Origin: Pieris napi
Lineage: Eukaryota > Arthropoda > Insecta > Lepidoptera > Pieridae
Direction: 5' to 3'
DNA: 64,000 nt
Assembly (NCBI RefSeq): GCF_905475465.1
Contig: NC_062245.1
Coordinates: 5,270,001 to 5,334,000, forward strand
Position numbers and translations under genes: made by a program. Of this stretch, positions 1 to 10,714 are shown piece by piece (the stretch's first letter is position 1; every line of letters begins with the position of its first letter). The notes under the pieces are model-generated. The model made no database searches, was not told where the DNA came from, and saw only the letters and a list, made by a program, of their open reading frames with translations.

Positions 1-21
1 ATAATGTATCTGCGAATAGAC

Positions 22-73
22 AGTAGTGTTGGCCTAGTGGCTTCAGCGTATGACACTCATCTCTGAGGTCGTA
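22..73 (+). repeat. SINE-1 head fragment
   Basis: This is the tRNA-like 5' head of the commonest SINE in the window (called SINE-1 here). It carries the A-box-like GGCCTAGTGGCTTCAG and the following GAGGTCGTAG, and breaks off before the B box. It joins directly to an unrelated GTGA-rich repeat at 74. The element looks dead. Confidence 0.75.
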
Positions 74-205
74 GAATGAGTGAGTCAGTGAGTAAATGAA
101 AAAAGTGTGTAACTACATACTAGGCCTCAAAAGCATCTCTAACACTGCGCAAGGAAGCTCAGAAGCCAGTCCTTTAGTCGTATCTTTACATTGTAGATGA
201 AATAA
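74..205 (+). repeat. unclassified interspersed repeat, copy 1
   Basis: A short GTGA-rich stretch is followed by about 100 bp (TAACTACATACTAGGCCTC onward) that recurs at 14690-14898. The two copies share the order GTGA repeat, AGCATCTC, AACACTGCG, AGCCAG, and ATTGTAGA. No coding potential or tail was recognised. It may be the 3' end of a larger element. Confidence 0.6.
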
Positions 206-256
206 AATATGTATGCGGATTTTTGAAACGGATTTTCAGAGATGTTTACCATATGA

Positions 257-464
257 TGTTTTATAATAACAACCACTATGTGGAACCAACTGAAGTATTT
301 CCGAACCAATTCAACTTAGGGTCCTCCAAGAAAATAGCGTACTAATTCTTAAAAGGCCGGCAACGCAATTGCGAGTCTGGCAATGTGAGTGTATCTCTAT
401 ATAGTATGACATAAAATCAGCGATCAGTGAGCTTCCTGCCCGTTTACCATGTGTTTTCCAATAC
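257..464 (+). pseudogene. LINE 3'-end relic (RT C-terminus, family L)
   Basis: A decayed copy of the most frequent LINE tail in the window. Read on plus, it preserves the coding remnants for TMWNQ...EVFPNQF and then the conserved non-coding tail ending CTTCCTGCCCGTTT. The fullest copy, at 37915-38337, identifies the family as the C-terminal part of a non-LTR reverse-transcriptase polyprotein. Substitutions and small deletions make it non-functional. Confidence 0.7.
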
Positions 465-469
465 TATAC

Positions 470-987
470 TATTATTAAACTCTAGAGTCATAAAGCCAAA
501 TATTAAATAGCTATTTAAAGATTAAACATAAAAAGCACGATCCAAAATATCTTATCTAACCAAAAACGTTCTAAAATTTGTCTTAAATCTAGATTATGCT
601 ATATTTGGTAGTTCGTGACTTTAGTATGCTTGACTCAGAACACTTCAGCCACTCATTCTCTGGTTTATCTGACGTCATGGAGGCGGAGTCCGTATTATTT
701 TTATCTACCTTAGTTTCAACTAGACGCAGAAGGTATATTTAAGCCAATATATATTTGTGACAGTATAAAAGGCAGGTCCAAGAGCACGTGGGCGGCGGTA
801 ACACATAACATTAGTTGAATCCCTGATCATTTGTTCTATAAAAAGGTTATTTTGTACGTTACGACAGATAGGGGGTTTTCATTCTACAGACGGAGGGATG
901 ACTACGTAATTTAAATATTTATTTAATTCATAATACACATGGGTAATCGAGCGTATTATAGTTTCATTACTAACAATTTAATCTCTG
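470..987. other. AT-rich unique stretch with a possible core promoter
   Basis: No repeat was recognised. A full CRE-like palindrome TGACGTCA (670-677), a CCAAT (744-748), TATAAAAGG (764-772) and an E-box CACGTG (785-790) lie in a promoter-like order on plus. No convincing first exon follows; only very short ATG frames are seen downstream. Confidence 0.4.
664..795 (+). promoter_or_regulatory. candidate TATA promoter with CRE and E-box
   Basis: TGACGTCA, CCAAT, TATAAAAGG and CACGTG occur within 125 bp, with the TATA box about 30 bp before a GC-richer stretch that could hold the start site. The motifs are seen directly; promoter function is inference. Any of these short motifs could occur by chance in AT-rich DNA, and no gene has been tied to it. 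Confidence 0.2.
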
Positions 988-1170
988 ATATTATATATGT
1001 CGGAGCAATGGCGCTGATATCAGCTAATTTTCTATTATCTAATTAATAACTATTTGATAGTCTGTAGTAATTTGTAGATGTATTAATATTAAATTTGACT
1101 GTGATATTAATAAATTATAATGAAAATGGCAGCAGATACCAGCGCCATTGCTCCGATATATATATGAGAT
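988..1170. mobile_element. MITE-C, short inverted-repeat element
   Basis: The left end (TATGTCGGAGCAATGGCGC) is mirrored near 1141-1165 as its reverse complement, so about 30 bp of terminal inverted repeat encloses roughly 110 bp of AT-rich DNA without an open frame. One end of the same family recurs at 58347-58420. The flanks are AT dinucleotide-rich, so the target duplication cannot be read. Confidence 0.6.
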
Positions 1171-1171
1171 A

Positions 1172-2098
1172 ATATACAATTTTTATTGATAAATATTTTA
1201 TAATTCCTAATTGATTAATTATTGGCTATAATACAATAAGAAAGTACCATGTGTAGTATTATATATTATTTGTACACGAAATGTACTAAGGAAGTATTTT
1301 GAAAAATTTCATTTCTAAAGGGATAAAAGAAGGATGAAAGGAAGAAATTCCACCAATTTGCAAATTGCAGAATGCCTCTCGATCTAAAGCTTATGTTGCT
1401 TGAGTTATTATAATATAGCTTTTCCTTATTATATTTCTTATACCACAAATATACGTTCTTGCGGATATAAACTTCCTAGAACACTCGAGTTAGAGGTAAC
1501 TACAGAAATGAGGTACCACACCTGTGTCGCTTCTCGCTATTGAAGGAAAAATAAATTTATTTGATTTTAAAGGTGTTTTTATTTATAAATCTTTCAAAAA
1601 TCTTGTGTATTAACTGTATTCAAGACAAACAAAAATGACATTTATATTTTAATTATGTTTTTTTTTATATTGAAAGAAAAGAAACTCTAGTAACCAGGAA
1701 ATATGGTGCAAAGTAATTAAATATTGCAATTAACCTTATCTGCCACACACAGATTACAAGTATTTAACTGAATAAAATCACTATAAAATAGAGTAGCATT
1801 ATGCCAAACAGCAAAAGAATAAAAATAACCAATTTTATCTCGATTCTACAAATGGGGTCAACATTCCGAAGGGATTGAAAAACTCTTGCATTGCCAAAGA
1901 TCGGGGACGATTCATCAAACGGCTTATATATTTGGGGAATGATAATAGTATATATTGGCCATCAGCCACGGATATAATGTGGGGACAGGTTATTTTAGGA
2001 GCATTAGTTGTTACAGTGTTTGAAATTTTAAGTTGCGAAACGTAATATTTATATTGCATCTCAATTTTGAGAACGAAATGTCATACGAATGTTTGTCT
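1172..2098. other. AT-rich stretch, nothing recognised
   Basis: Only short open frames broken by frequent stops are present (for example minus 1266-1448 and 1835-2059). They have no splice-like boundaries, repeats or recognisable motifs. Confidence 0.5.
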
Positions 2099-2099
2099 A

Positions 2100-2420
2100 T
2101 CTAATATATAAAATTCTCGTGCCACAGTTTTCGTTGCCATACTCCTCCGAAACGGCTCGACCGATTTTGATGAAAATTTGTGTGCATATTGGGTATATCT
2201 GAGAATCGGACAACATCTATTTTTCATCCCCCTAAATGTTAAGGGTAGTCCACCCCTAATTTTATTTATTATTTTTGATACAAAATTTATTCTTTATTTT
2301 TTTATGATACAGCATTAAAAAATACATCCAACCCCTAATTTTCACCCCTCTACGATCAACCCCTATTTTTTATTATAAATGATGATATAACGGCAAAACG
2401 ACGTTTGCCGGATCAGCTAG
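2100..2420 (+). mobile_element. small non-autonomous Helitron
   Basis: The element starts with TC after an A and ends with CTAG before a T, as Helitrons do. A 7-bp hairpin (2391-2397 with 2404-2410, CGGCAAA/TTTGCCG, 6-nt loop) ends ten bases before the 3' terminus, which is the family hallmark. The body includes ACGGCTCGACCGATTTTGAT, a phrase I know from lepidopteran Helitrons. At 321 bp it codes for nothing and would need Rep/helicase in trans. Confidence 0.8.
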
Positions 2421-2463
<43 letters not shown>

Positions 2464-2509
2464 TATTATTACATATATATATATATATATAAAAAGTTAT
2501 GATTATTAT

Positions 2510-2549
<40 letters not shown>

Positions 2550-2568
2550 ATAATAATCATAACTTTTT
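2421..2568. repeat. (AT)n microsatellite with a 24-bp inverted repeat
   Basis: AT-dinucleotide runs abut the Helitron 3' end. The 24 bp at 2491-2514 (core TTATGATTATTATTAC) recur as an exact reverse complement at 2545-2568 around a pure AT spacer, and part of it repeats directly at 2461-2474. The arrangement could form a cruciform, or may record slippage and template switching. Confidence 0.7.
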
Positions 2569-2804
2569 AACATGCAATGGTTAAAAAGTAATGATTATTG
2601 AAAACGATGTTAGTGAAATATTACCACTGTCTACGAGAAAACATTATATACTTATTAAGATGAACTTTATTAAATTTTATATTATATACAATTTTAAATT
2701 CTAAATATAACACAACATATTTTTTGCCTCTAAAATATTACATAATACCTATGTATTGACTATATTTCTGAGAGGCTGGCCTATAATAGAACTACAGAAG
2801 TCCT

Positions 2805-2965
2805 GTCACCAGTCATTCATCACGTCCAGTCATCGCAGTCCATGGATAACCAGTGGATGCGTTGCCGGCCTTTGAAGGAGAAGTATGCTTTTTTTTAAAC
2901 AGTTGGATTCGTATCACCGAGGGAAGATCGCCACCGGGAGTCGAATCCACAGTTCACTAGTTCGG
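2805..2965 (-). pseudogene. LINE 3'-end relic (family L, variant B)
   Basis: Read on minus, this is a diverged relative of the family L LINE tail. It keeps the GCCGGCAACGC-type core and a GTATGCTTTTTTTTAAACAG stretch, and resembles the better copy at 55735-55995. It has several frameshifts. Confidence 0.5.
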
Positions 2966-3420
2966 CATATTCAAGCGTCGTTCGTAGCTGAATTGTTATT
3001 CTGTGCGAAAAGTTATCAGTATATTACAATATTTATTAAATTTACAATAAATTGATTACACTGAATACTGATTTTAACGATCGCGTTTGTGTTTTTCAAC
3101 ACTGTTTAATATGTAAACTGTTGCGGGTTGACAGAAAACGCAAGGTTGAATTCAGGGCCAGTTTTAGTTTCCATCGGACATTGCACCTGTTATGTAGATG
3201 ACTCAACATAATCATTGATCTAATTCTGTGTAACTGAAACAGCGATTTTAGTATTGCCTCTTTAATAATAACTTGCACCTAATCAATACAATCTCTATTA
3301 ATACAAGTAATTCCGTCTTTCTATTTTCTATAAATGGTCTTTGATTTGTCTTTTTATTGTATATGTAATGTATAAGTACACACACAATTGTAAATCGTAG
3401 TACAATGTATTAGCAGTACA

Positions 3421-3475
3421 GCCTTGCAATTCTGTGACTCACTTTTCGAACTCACACAGCGGTTTTCGCATCGGC
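3421..3475 (+). mobile_element. MITE-B half element
   Basis: This carries one terminal inverted repeat (AATTCTGTGACTCACTTTTC) and the next 30 bases of the 166-bp element seen complete at 34124-34289. It stops within GTCGCTCTCA, where SINE-1 sequence takes over. Confidence 0.65.
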
Positions 3476-3690
3476 GGTCGCTCTCATCCATGAGGTCTTA
3501 GCCCGTCAATTGATGGACTCGCTTGAACAATGAAGGAAAACATCGAGAGGAAACCGGCATGCCTTAGGCCCCAAATAGACGGCGTATGTCAGGCACAGAA
3601 GGCCGATCACCTATTTGCCTATTAATATATATAAGTGATCACGAAAGCGACAGAAACTTCCTAATAGCATGTAGCGCCATTGGTTTTATT
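3466..3690 (+). repeat. SINE-1, B-box deleted, fused to MITE-B
   Basis: The SINE-1 body is present from CTCATCCATGAGGTCTTAG through AAACATCG, GGAAACCGGC and GATCACCTA to the 3' mark GTAGCGCCA. The head is missing: a half MITE-B joins it at a shared CGCTCTCA-like sequence. An internal deletion removes the B box. Confidence 0.7.
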
Positions 3691-3734
3691 TTTATTTTGT
3701 TTTATTTGAATGAACAACGCTTCTTTTTTTGTTC

Positions 3735-3805
3735 CATATAAGGGTTGCCTGGATGAAATCGCTTGTTAGCGATAAGGCCGCCAGTTGCCTAATAGCTTAT
3801 GGTAT
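3735..3805 (+). repeat. RTE-like 3' tail repeat (family E), copy 1
   Basis: GGTTGCCTGGATGAAATCGC followed by TAGCGATAAGGCCGCC is a phrase I know from the 3' ends of lepidopteran RTE-type LINEs and the SINEs that borrow their tails. Two further copies lie at 41748-41845 and 43160-43262. The assignment to RTE is from memory. Confidence 0.5.
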
Positions 3806-3912
3806 AACCAATAATATTTCTCATAATGTGGGGAGGTGTTCTTAGAAATAAAACTGATTTAGATCTGATTTTATACTTATTTACTAACACTAAGAGCAGA
3901 GAGCTCTTGCAC

Positions 3913-4206
3913 TTGAGCAATGTTGGCCTAGTGGCTTCAGTGTGCGACTCTCATCATTGAGCTCGTAGGTTCGATCCCCGGCTGTGAACCAATGGCCTTT
4001 CTTTTTATGTGCGTATTTAACATTCGCTTGAACGGTGAAGGAAACATCGTGAGGAAACCGGCTTGCCTAAGACCCAAAAAGTCGACGGCGTGTGTCAGAC
4101 AGGAGGCTGATCACCTACTTGCCTATTAGATTGACCAATTATCGTGAAACAAATACAGAAATCTGAGGGCCAGACCTAAAAAGGTTGTAGCGCCACTGCT
4201 TTATTT
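3913..4206 (+). repeat. SINE-1, near full length
   Basis: This is the most complete plus-strand SINE-1. It has the A box region GGCCTAGTGGCTTCAG, a B box GGTTCGATCCCC, then TGTGCGTATTTAACATTCGC, AAACATCGTGAGGAAACCGG, GATCACCTACTTGCC, CAGAAATCTGAG and the 3' end GTAGCGCCACTG. The tRNA-like promoter boxes look intact, so pol III transcription is possible in principle. A second 3'-end scrap (GCGCCACTGATTT) follows at 4213-4245. Confidence 0.85.
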
Positions 4207-4212
4207 ATTTTT

Positions 4213-4245
4213 AAGAGCGCCACTGATTTATTTGTTTTAACGTTA
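4213..4245 (+). repeat. SINE-1 3'-end scrap
   Basis: AGAGCGCCACTGATTTATTT repeats the last bases of the SINE-1 immediately upstream. It may be a partial tandem tail or the remains of another copy. Confidence 0.5.
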
Positions 4246-5035
4246 ATTATACTTTACGAGTACATATTGACATAATCAATACTGCCATTAAACTAAGTAA
4301 GTACACGTCCACTCCATTAGTTACGAAGTTACTGATACTCTAACTTCAAACACCTAAAGTTTGTATATGAAGTGCCTGTTACAACTTTCAACTGATCGAC
4401 TTTAAGGGCACTGCTACACTATGCTTAATTCTAAAGCTTAAATTACCTGTTTAATATTTCATCAGTAATATATCTGTTGCGTATGTCTTGGAATTCATGT
4501 TTGATATAAGGTAGATTATAGTTTAAGGAGAAAATTACTTTGGCAAAGACTTATGAACGAAAAGTATGACACGTGGACAGTTATAGTGTGTAGTAGGTAC
4601 AAGTATAGACTTATAGGACACCAGATTAAGTTTACTATTGTATTTGACTTGAATTTTTCCTTACTCGATTCTAGATAAGTTTAAATCATTTATCTCATTT
4701 GTAAAACGGAAAGGTTTCTATACTATATTTATATTGTCCCATTTAACACATAATTGAACAATAAAGCTAAAACTATAGAGATTTTTTAATTTTATTGTCA
4801 AGTTTAGAGATTTTTTTGACCATAGCGTTTTTTCTTCTTTGCATACATAATAGGTACGATATTATAATATTTTCTTATTATATGTATTTTTCTTTTTTAA
4901 CCGATCTTCAAGTTCATTAGACTTCAGGAACTAAATATACCTTATTTAGCATGAGTTTTAAAACGGAAAATATTGAACGGCTTAATATAAGAGTCTTTCC
5001 TCCAATTTCGATTTTGTTCCCTTTGGAGTAGAGAC
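4246..5035. other. AT-rich stretch, nothing recognised
   Basis: No open frame above 60 codons, no repeat shared with the rest of the window and no inverted repeat was noticed. Confidence 0.5.
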
Positions 5036-5160
5036 TCTTGGGGCATGGGGTTCAAGTGCACAAATATTTAAATTAGCGCCTGGTACATAGTACCGGTAAC
5101 CACAGAACTGGTGTTTTTCAGAGCTACTGCCAGCGTAAGAGGTACAGGGACCAATTTTTT
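5036..5160 (+). pseudogene. LINE 3'-end relic (family C)
   Basis: GTTCAAG, TTAGCGCC, TAGTACCGGT, CAGAACTGGTG and TACAGGGACCAAT match, in order, the relic at 27285-27460. That copy still reads as a non-LTR RT C-terminus (AFFAQICIAIQRRN). Here the central coding part is deleted. Confidence 0.55.
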
Positions 5161-5164
5161 TAAA

Positions 5165-5572
5165 TTTGTTGTAATTTTCTTTTTATAAATTTTTAATAAT
5201 TTTTATTATTACTACGTAGGTTAAGAAAATTGTATGTATCTACTGTATATTTGATTGTTATAAAAAAATAGAAAAATGTGTTTTAAAACACTTTTTAGTA
5301 TTGTGAGAAATGAAAAGCTATATCAAATTTATATTAAAAACTTTCAGGTGCCGTGTCTTCTTTGCAATTTAGAACTAACTCACTTACTCGCTGCCCATTG
5401 CTAAGGTAATTCAGTCACAAATTTAATTTGCGGAGTACTGTTCTCTCAGTGATTTTCCCTTCAGAAGCTCAGGTACGCTCTCTTGAAATAATTTTAATTA
5501 TACCAAAGAAATAGTGGTATGTGCGCTATTACTAAATATTTATCGTTCTTTTGTATGTATTGTAATGATAAA
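5165..5572. other. AT-rich stretch, nothing recognised
   Basis: No gene or repeat was recognised. Poly-A/T runs and short frames only. Confidence 0.5.
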
Positions 5573-5583
5573 ATATTTTAATA

Positions 5584-5879
5584 ATAAAAAGAGCAGTGTT
5601 GTCCTAGTGGCTTTAGTAAGCGACTCTCAACCCTGTCGTGCATTCGCATCACGGCTGTGGACCAATGGATTTTTCTTTTTATGTGCGCACTTCATTGTTC
5701 CTATGGTAAAGGCAAACATCGTGAGGAAACCGGCAGACACAAAAATCTACAATGTCAGGCACAGAAGGTTGATACACCTACTACACGTCTATATATTTTT
5801 CTAAGAAACGGATGCATCTGCGGCCAAGATGAAGACGGCCAATAAATAGGTTTAGCGTCACTAGATTATTATTTATTAT
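5584..5879 (+). repeat. SINE-1, diverged, with a possible 10-bp target duplication
   Basis: The order of SINE-1 landmarks is kept (TCCTAGTGGCTTTAG, CACGGCTGTGGACCAATGG, AAACATCGTGAGGAAACCGG, GTCAGGCACAGAAGG, TAGCGTCACTAG), with many substitutions and a damaged B box. TATTTTAATA occurs on both sides (5574-5583 and 5880-5889). It is AT-rich, so the duplication is only suggestive. The open frames across this copy (5514-5845) are by chance. Confidence 0.7.
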
Positions 5880-5889
5880 TATTTTAATA

Positions 5890-7590
5890 TTGAAAACATG
5901 TATATGTTTATTTGATATGCCTTGGTGCCAATCTAACTTATAATAAACAGAAATGTTATAAGCTAAGGCCCTATATTTTGCTCAGTCAGGCTTTCATAGT
6001 TTTATAAGCGTGGCGATTACCTAAATCGTTGGAGTTACGCCCCGAGAGTATAGCCAGACTCACGCAATCTTCTCAGCATTTTTGACGCATGGCATAGCGT
6101 TTCATTTAGCGTTAATAGCATTAAATTATTTAGCATTCTGTACCTTCTACATACGTAATTAGTAAAAAGAGAAAATTATATCCTCTTTTATTTAAAGCAT
6201 CCTATTGACCCAGAAATTTTTGATCCTTACATTGTTAATTACATACGTACATTTTGATCCTTCGAGCCGGAACTTGATCCTAAATAAGCCGGATATCGAA
6301 GATTAACATTTGATTACAAAAGTGTGCCATGCCAAGTTAATATATAGATAACTATTTAAATGTTGGCTAGATATATATAATTAAATTATGTTGAATGGTA
6401 CTATAGTGTATTTATTTAATAATACATTGAAAGCACCTAGATTTTCTTTTTAAATGTCAAACGCCGCATCGCAATTTGTGGGCAGATAATGTCAAGGCAG
6501 CCCCCTCAGGGTACAGTATTTGCTACTACATAATTAATTATAGTTATGACACAAAAGAGTTAATTCACTAGTTAAAACCCTTAAATTGGTCTCCTTAGAA
6601 TTTTGTTATTTAATAAGCATTAAAAAAACTTCTTTTACTATAAGCGCTAGTTATATAAATAACGTAACCATCGATAAATTTGTGGTATTTGTTTAATCGT
6701 CTACTTTTTTAGGTACACAAGTGATGTGCCATACCAACAAATATTTGTTGGGAATAGAACATAGAACTTATGCATGCCTTAAACTAATAGTAGGAGAGCG
6801 TAGCGTGCAATTTCGGCGGTACTTGAACGCGTCAGAAGGGGGGGGGGAGAAACCTTTCACCCTGTAATGTATGCTTATCATATATGAACACTTAATATAG
6901 TTGAAGGCAACCCGTCAGATTAGAAAAAGAAATCTATCCTCAGAAATACTCGAGCGCGTCAGACTCATAAAGCATACGAGCTTTGTCTTTCTGTTCCCAT
7001 TTCCCCCACTACAATGGAAAACTTAACATAAATTTGTTTCGATGTAGATCCTAATGACGCTTTAGTACCTGCAGACTTACCAACCCGGTCTCCCCTACTA
7101 TAAGCCATAAAGGCGGTTTCTATTAACCACGTACACAATGTACTCATCGCTCTTAGCAAACCTCAAATAGTGCAGTCCCAATGGACACATAAATTTGCGA
7201 GCAGTATCGACTAGTTAGTGCAGCTAATTATCTCAACAGGGAATAACTGGGAACAACAACTGTCTAAATAACAAGGAATTAGTAATTTTGTTTGCGGGAA
7301 GTTAAGTATTGGCAAACAGTGTCCTATTTTGAATTTTAAATTGTGTATTCAACATTTAAATTGTTTTATAATTACTACGCTTTCCTGTATTTGCATGGCT
7401 AAACATTTTAAATGCTTTGGGTATAAATCGGCCCAAGCTACTCAGAAATACAATCGTTTTTAATGAAACAACGTGCGTCTGTTATTTGACTTGGAATGAA
7501 CTGAACTGCATTTATTAAAAGACACTTAACTAATAAATGTCACTTACTAGATGACGCTAGGTGTACTACTACTATTATTACTACTACTAT
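5890..7590. other. unique AT-rich stretch without a supported gene
   Basis: No known repeat was recognised. A minus-strand patch at 7098-7214 is open for 39 codons (includes RFAKSDEYIVYVVNRNRLYGL), and another frame over the same bases runs into GTAAGT at about 7078. Neither has supporting context. A G9 run lies near 6840 and (ACT)n/(ATT)n runs at 7563-7600. Confidence 0.4.
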
Positions 7591-7599
7591 TATTTTTAT

Positions 7600-8414
7600 A
7601 TAAATTAATTTAAATAATACAAACAATTTATAACTTTAGAACGGCAGAACCAATTTTAATGATTTTTACTTTGCCTACGCACCGAATAACTATGAAAATA
7701 TCCAAACGATCCTAATCAAATTGAAACGTAAACAAAAGTATAGAGAACAAAAGACCACGTGACATTTTCCCTTCATCTTAGTCAAGAATACATCAGTAAC
7801 ATCGGTACAGTAGACATCTCAGACATTTTTGACGTGACAACGTCTTATAATTCGATGGAGCCGGCTGCACGCACGAAAAAACATGACGCATGCGGCGTTA
7901 CCTCGCTCTGAGGCGTTCCATTTAAGGCTTGAAGTGCAAGCGAGAGCACGGAACGAGCGACAAAGAGGCACAATACTCCTCCTCCTTTCGTTAAAAAATT
8001 GACATGTATTTATGCGTACAAATAAATGTAACTTGATCAATTCAATTGTGATTTCCATTTACCTCCTTCTCTATATCCAATATCCATACAAAATATCTAT
8101 CAAATAAATAAAATTAAAATTTTCTTTTGAAAAATTCAACCATTCCTATCAGTATTTTCTTATGACGTTGTCAGGTTCAACTATCGTCAGTAAACCGACT
8201 TTACAGACAACCGATTTCTTTTATTTTATAAATAAAACCAAACGACTACCAAATTGGATAATAATATTTTATTTGTTCTCGTTATTGTCAGGACAAAGTT
8301 TATATGATACAATTAATTAAAAAAAGATGTTGGTTTTTAAATTTCATAATATGGTAAATGAGATAGAAGTCTGATCTTCTTTATATTGCGGGTAAAAGCG
8401 CAGGGCACAGCTAG
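7600..8414 (+). mobile_element. possible Helitron with a 3' CTAG end
   Basis: The 3' part ends CACAGCTAG followed by T after a GC-rich step (GCGGGTAAAAGCGC), as in lepidopteran Helitrons. Near 7640 the sequence AACGGCAGAACCAATTTTAA resembles a Helitron 5' region. The middle (7830-7990) is a GC-richer block I think is repetitive in Lepidoptera. The 5' limit is not certain and no clean hairpin was found, so the call is weak. Confidence 0.3.
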
Positions 8415-8419
8415 TTAAG

Positions 8420-10180
8420 GATTAGGATATCTAAGATTTAAGGAAAACATTTACATTACATTATTTGAAATTGAGTTTTATATATATATTACTATATATA
8501 TTACTGTTGTTGTATAATTACGGTTTAAATTTAAAAACCGTGTTGAATATCGAAAACGATTTATGTATTAGTAATTTTGGTTACTAATACGTAAATCGTT
8601 TGTGACAATTATCCGTTGAATAACAATAATATAAATTTGGATCAGAATAATATTTGCGAATAACTGAGATTAATTGAGAGTAGCGGGCATGATAAGAGTG
8701 GGCAGTGAGTGCCCGCGCAGATTACAATAGATCATTTCTGTGTTCTAATATAATTGATGTAAAAGTGTTCATATTTTCATGTATTATATTTAAACTTATA
8801 AATAATTTTCTGATGTCCTGTAAACACGTGTTAATTTAAAAAAATATAAAAACTCATCTAATTACTTTGAACAATTCTCGAATGCTCAAACACACAACAA
8901 CTTTCATGTAGCCGTTTAATTTTACGAATTTACAGATAGATGTGCAATTCACCAAGTCCCAATAACCAGACCAGATTTTAACGTCTGCAAACGTAGTATA
9001 CCAACAACAATTTTATTTATCAGTAAAGTGCACCCAGGTGAAGCTGCGTTGGACATAAAATGCATTTTGAAAAAGGTTTTCCGTCAACAATGGTCGAGGA
9101 TTTTAACCCTGCATTTTCCCTCCAAGATTCAGTAGAAAATGCGAGGTTTTCTTTGTATTTCGTCTCAGAATGAAATATAATTGGCTCTCTTTGGCTTCGC
9201 GGTCAACAATGAATTTCAACCACCATTATACAAATCAAAGAAAATGTTAAGAGACGTTAGTATATATTATTTTCAATATAACATCGTAATAAACTTCTTA
9301 GAAAAAAAGAGTACAATATCATTTGACAACGCAAGGCTTTTACTTAAATCAGAATGAAAAAGTTAGCGATAAATAGTGGATTTCGATCTAATAAAAATAA
9401 TTTACGTAATTAATATATGATATATATACCTTCAGATTATACAATATTATATATTATTAAACTATCAACACATCGATATATTTAATTTGAGTAGAAGATG
9501 CCTAAAAAAATCACATTAAAAATTTGGTATAATTTGGACGTACGATATTATTGTTATAAAGTGTGGGCATACTGAAAATAAAATAATAAATATATAAAGA
9601 CATCTTTCATATTAACTCAAATTATTGACAATAAATCAATATTGAGAAAGTGATAAAAATTTAAACAATAAAACACAATAGAAATTTCAAATGATTCAGT
9701 TTAATATAAGTTGTTGGAAATACATAATTTTAGTTTAATAACCAAAATTTTCACCCACAATAGAAAGGAGTTCTTACATAAAACAAATAGTTTATCATAT
9801 TCATATGAAATTAGTTTCTATATATTTATGTAACCTTATACCCACAACATTCGCAAATAGCTTTTGAATTACGATAAAATACTAAAGTGCAATACAGAAT
9901 GCGCCCGTATGCGATATCTTGAATGGATTCAAAGCGACCGGAAACTGACTATCTCGTTAGTGGTACAATCGAGGCCGTGACTCACCTAAGTGTGGTCAAT
10001 TTTATAAACGACTGGCTGTTTGGAATTGGATGGTATTAAAAAAACAATTGAATAAAAATGATTCTGTTTCCTCTCCTAGATATTACGGTTTAATATATTT
10101 ATTTCTAATTAAGAACATTACATCATACACTTACATGAGAAAATAAACTAATACAATAATACCTACATTATGCTTATGAA
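8420..10180. other. unique AT-rich stretch, one coding-like patch
   Basis: The only coding-like patch is plus 8937-9133: a TTTACAG acceptor precedes 65 open codons with no ATG, and CCAG/GTGAAG near 9041 resembles a donor. No protein family was recognised and codon choice is not persuasive. No repeat shared with the rest of the window was seen. Confidence 0.35.
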
Positions 10181-10182
10181 TA

Positions 10183-10252
10183 GATAGTCCATTGGTGCAC
10201 AGACGGGGATCGAACCCATGACCACGAAAGCCACTAGGCCAACACTGCTCCA
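10183..10252 (-). repeat. SINE-1 head fragment
   Basis: Only the tRNA-like head is present. It reads on minus from AGCAGTGTTGGCCTAGTGG through the B-box region GGTTCGATCCCC and TGTGCACCAATGGACTATC. The body and tail are absent, which is unusual for a retroposed SINE and suggests later deletion. Confidence 0.75.
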
Positions 10253-10462
10253 TAAAAATGTAATAAGTATAGTTTTCCGCAATATTCAAATTCGGAAATC
10301 CGTATACGCGCTATTTAAAAATATTTTTCACATTTTTATATGTAAAAAACTGAAATAGGAATGAAAATAAATTTACGTCATTAATACTTCAATAGGCAAG
10401 CCATGTTGTATCCTGCGAAACTAAATTTCGCAGCATTTTTTGTAACTAACTATTTTTTTGTT

Positions 10463-10710
10463 TATAGAACAGGGGGCAAACGGGCAGAAGGCTCACCTGA
10501 TGTTAAGTGATACCGCCGCCCATGGACACTCTCAATGCCAGAGGGCTCGCGAGTGCGTTGCCGGCCTTTTAAGAAATGGTACGCTCTTTTCTTGAAGGAC
10601 CCTTATGTCGAATTCGTTCGGAAATACTTCAGTGGGCAGCTGGTTCCGCAAAGTGGTAGTGCGCGGCAAAAACTGCCTTGAAAAACCCTCAGTTGTGGAA
10701 CGGCGGAACT
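10463..10710 (-). pseudogene. LINE 3'-end relic (family L)
   Basis: This well-conserved copy reads on minus. From the right it has CAACTGAGGGTTTTTC, GCCGCGCAC, the WNQ..EVFP region, CTTCAAGAAAAGAGCGTACC, GGCCGGCAACGCACTCGCG, and then the tail GGTGAGCC...CCCGTTTGCCCCCTG. It is truncated upstream in the RT C-terminus. Confidence 0.75.
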
Positions 10711-10714
10711 AAAC

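Noticed and set aside
7098..7214. Minus open patch RFAKSDEYIVYVVNRNRLYGL as an exon
   Set aside because: Only 39 codons with a weak acceptor and no poly(A) signal near; a competing frame is open over the same bases.
8937..9133. Plus open patch after TTTACAG as an exon
   Set aside because: No recognised protein, no partner exon, and the frame ends in a stop soon after a donor-like site; left as unproven.
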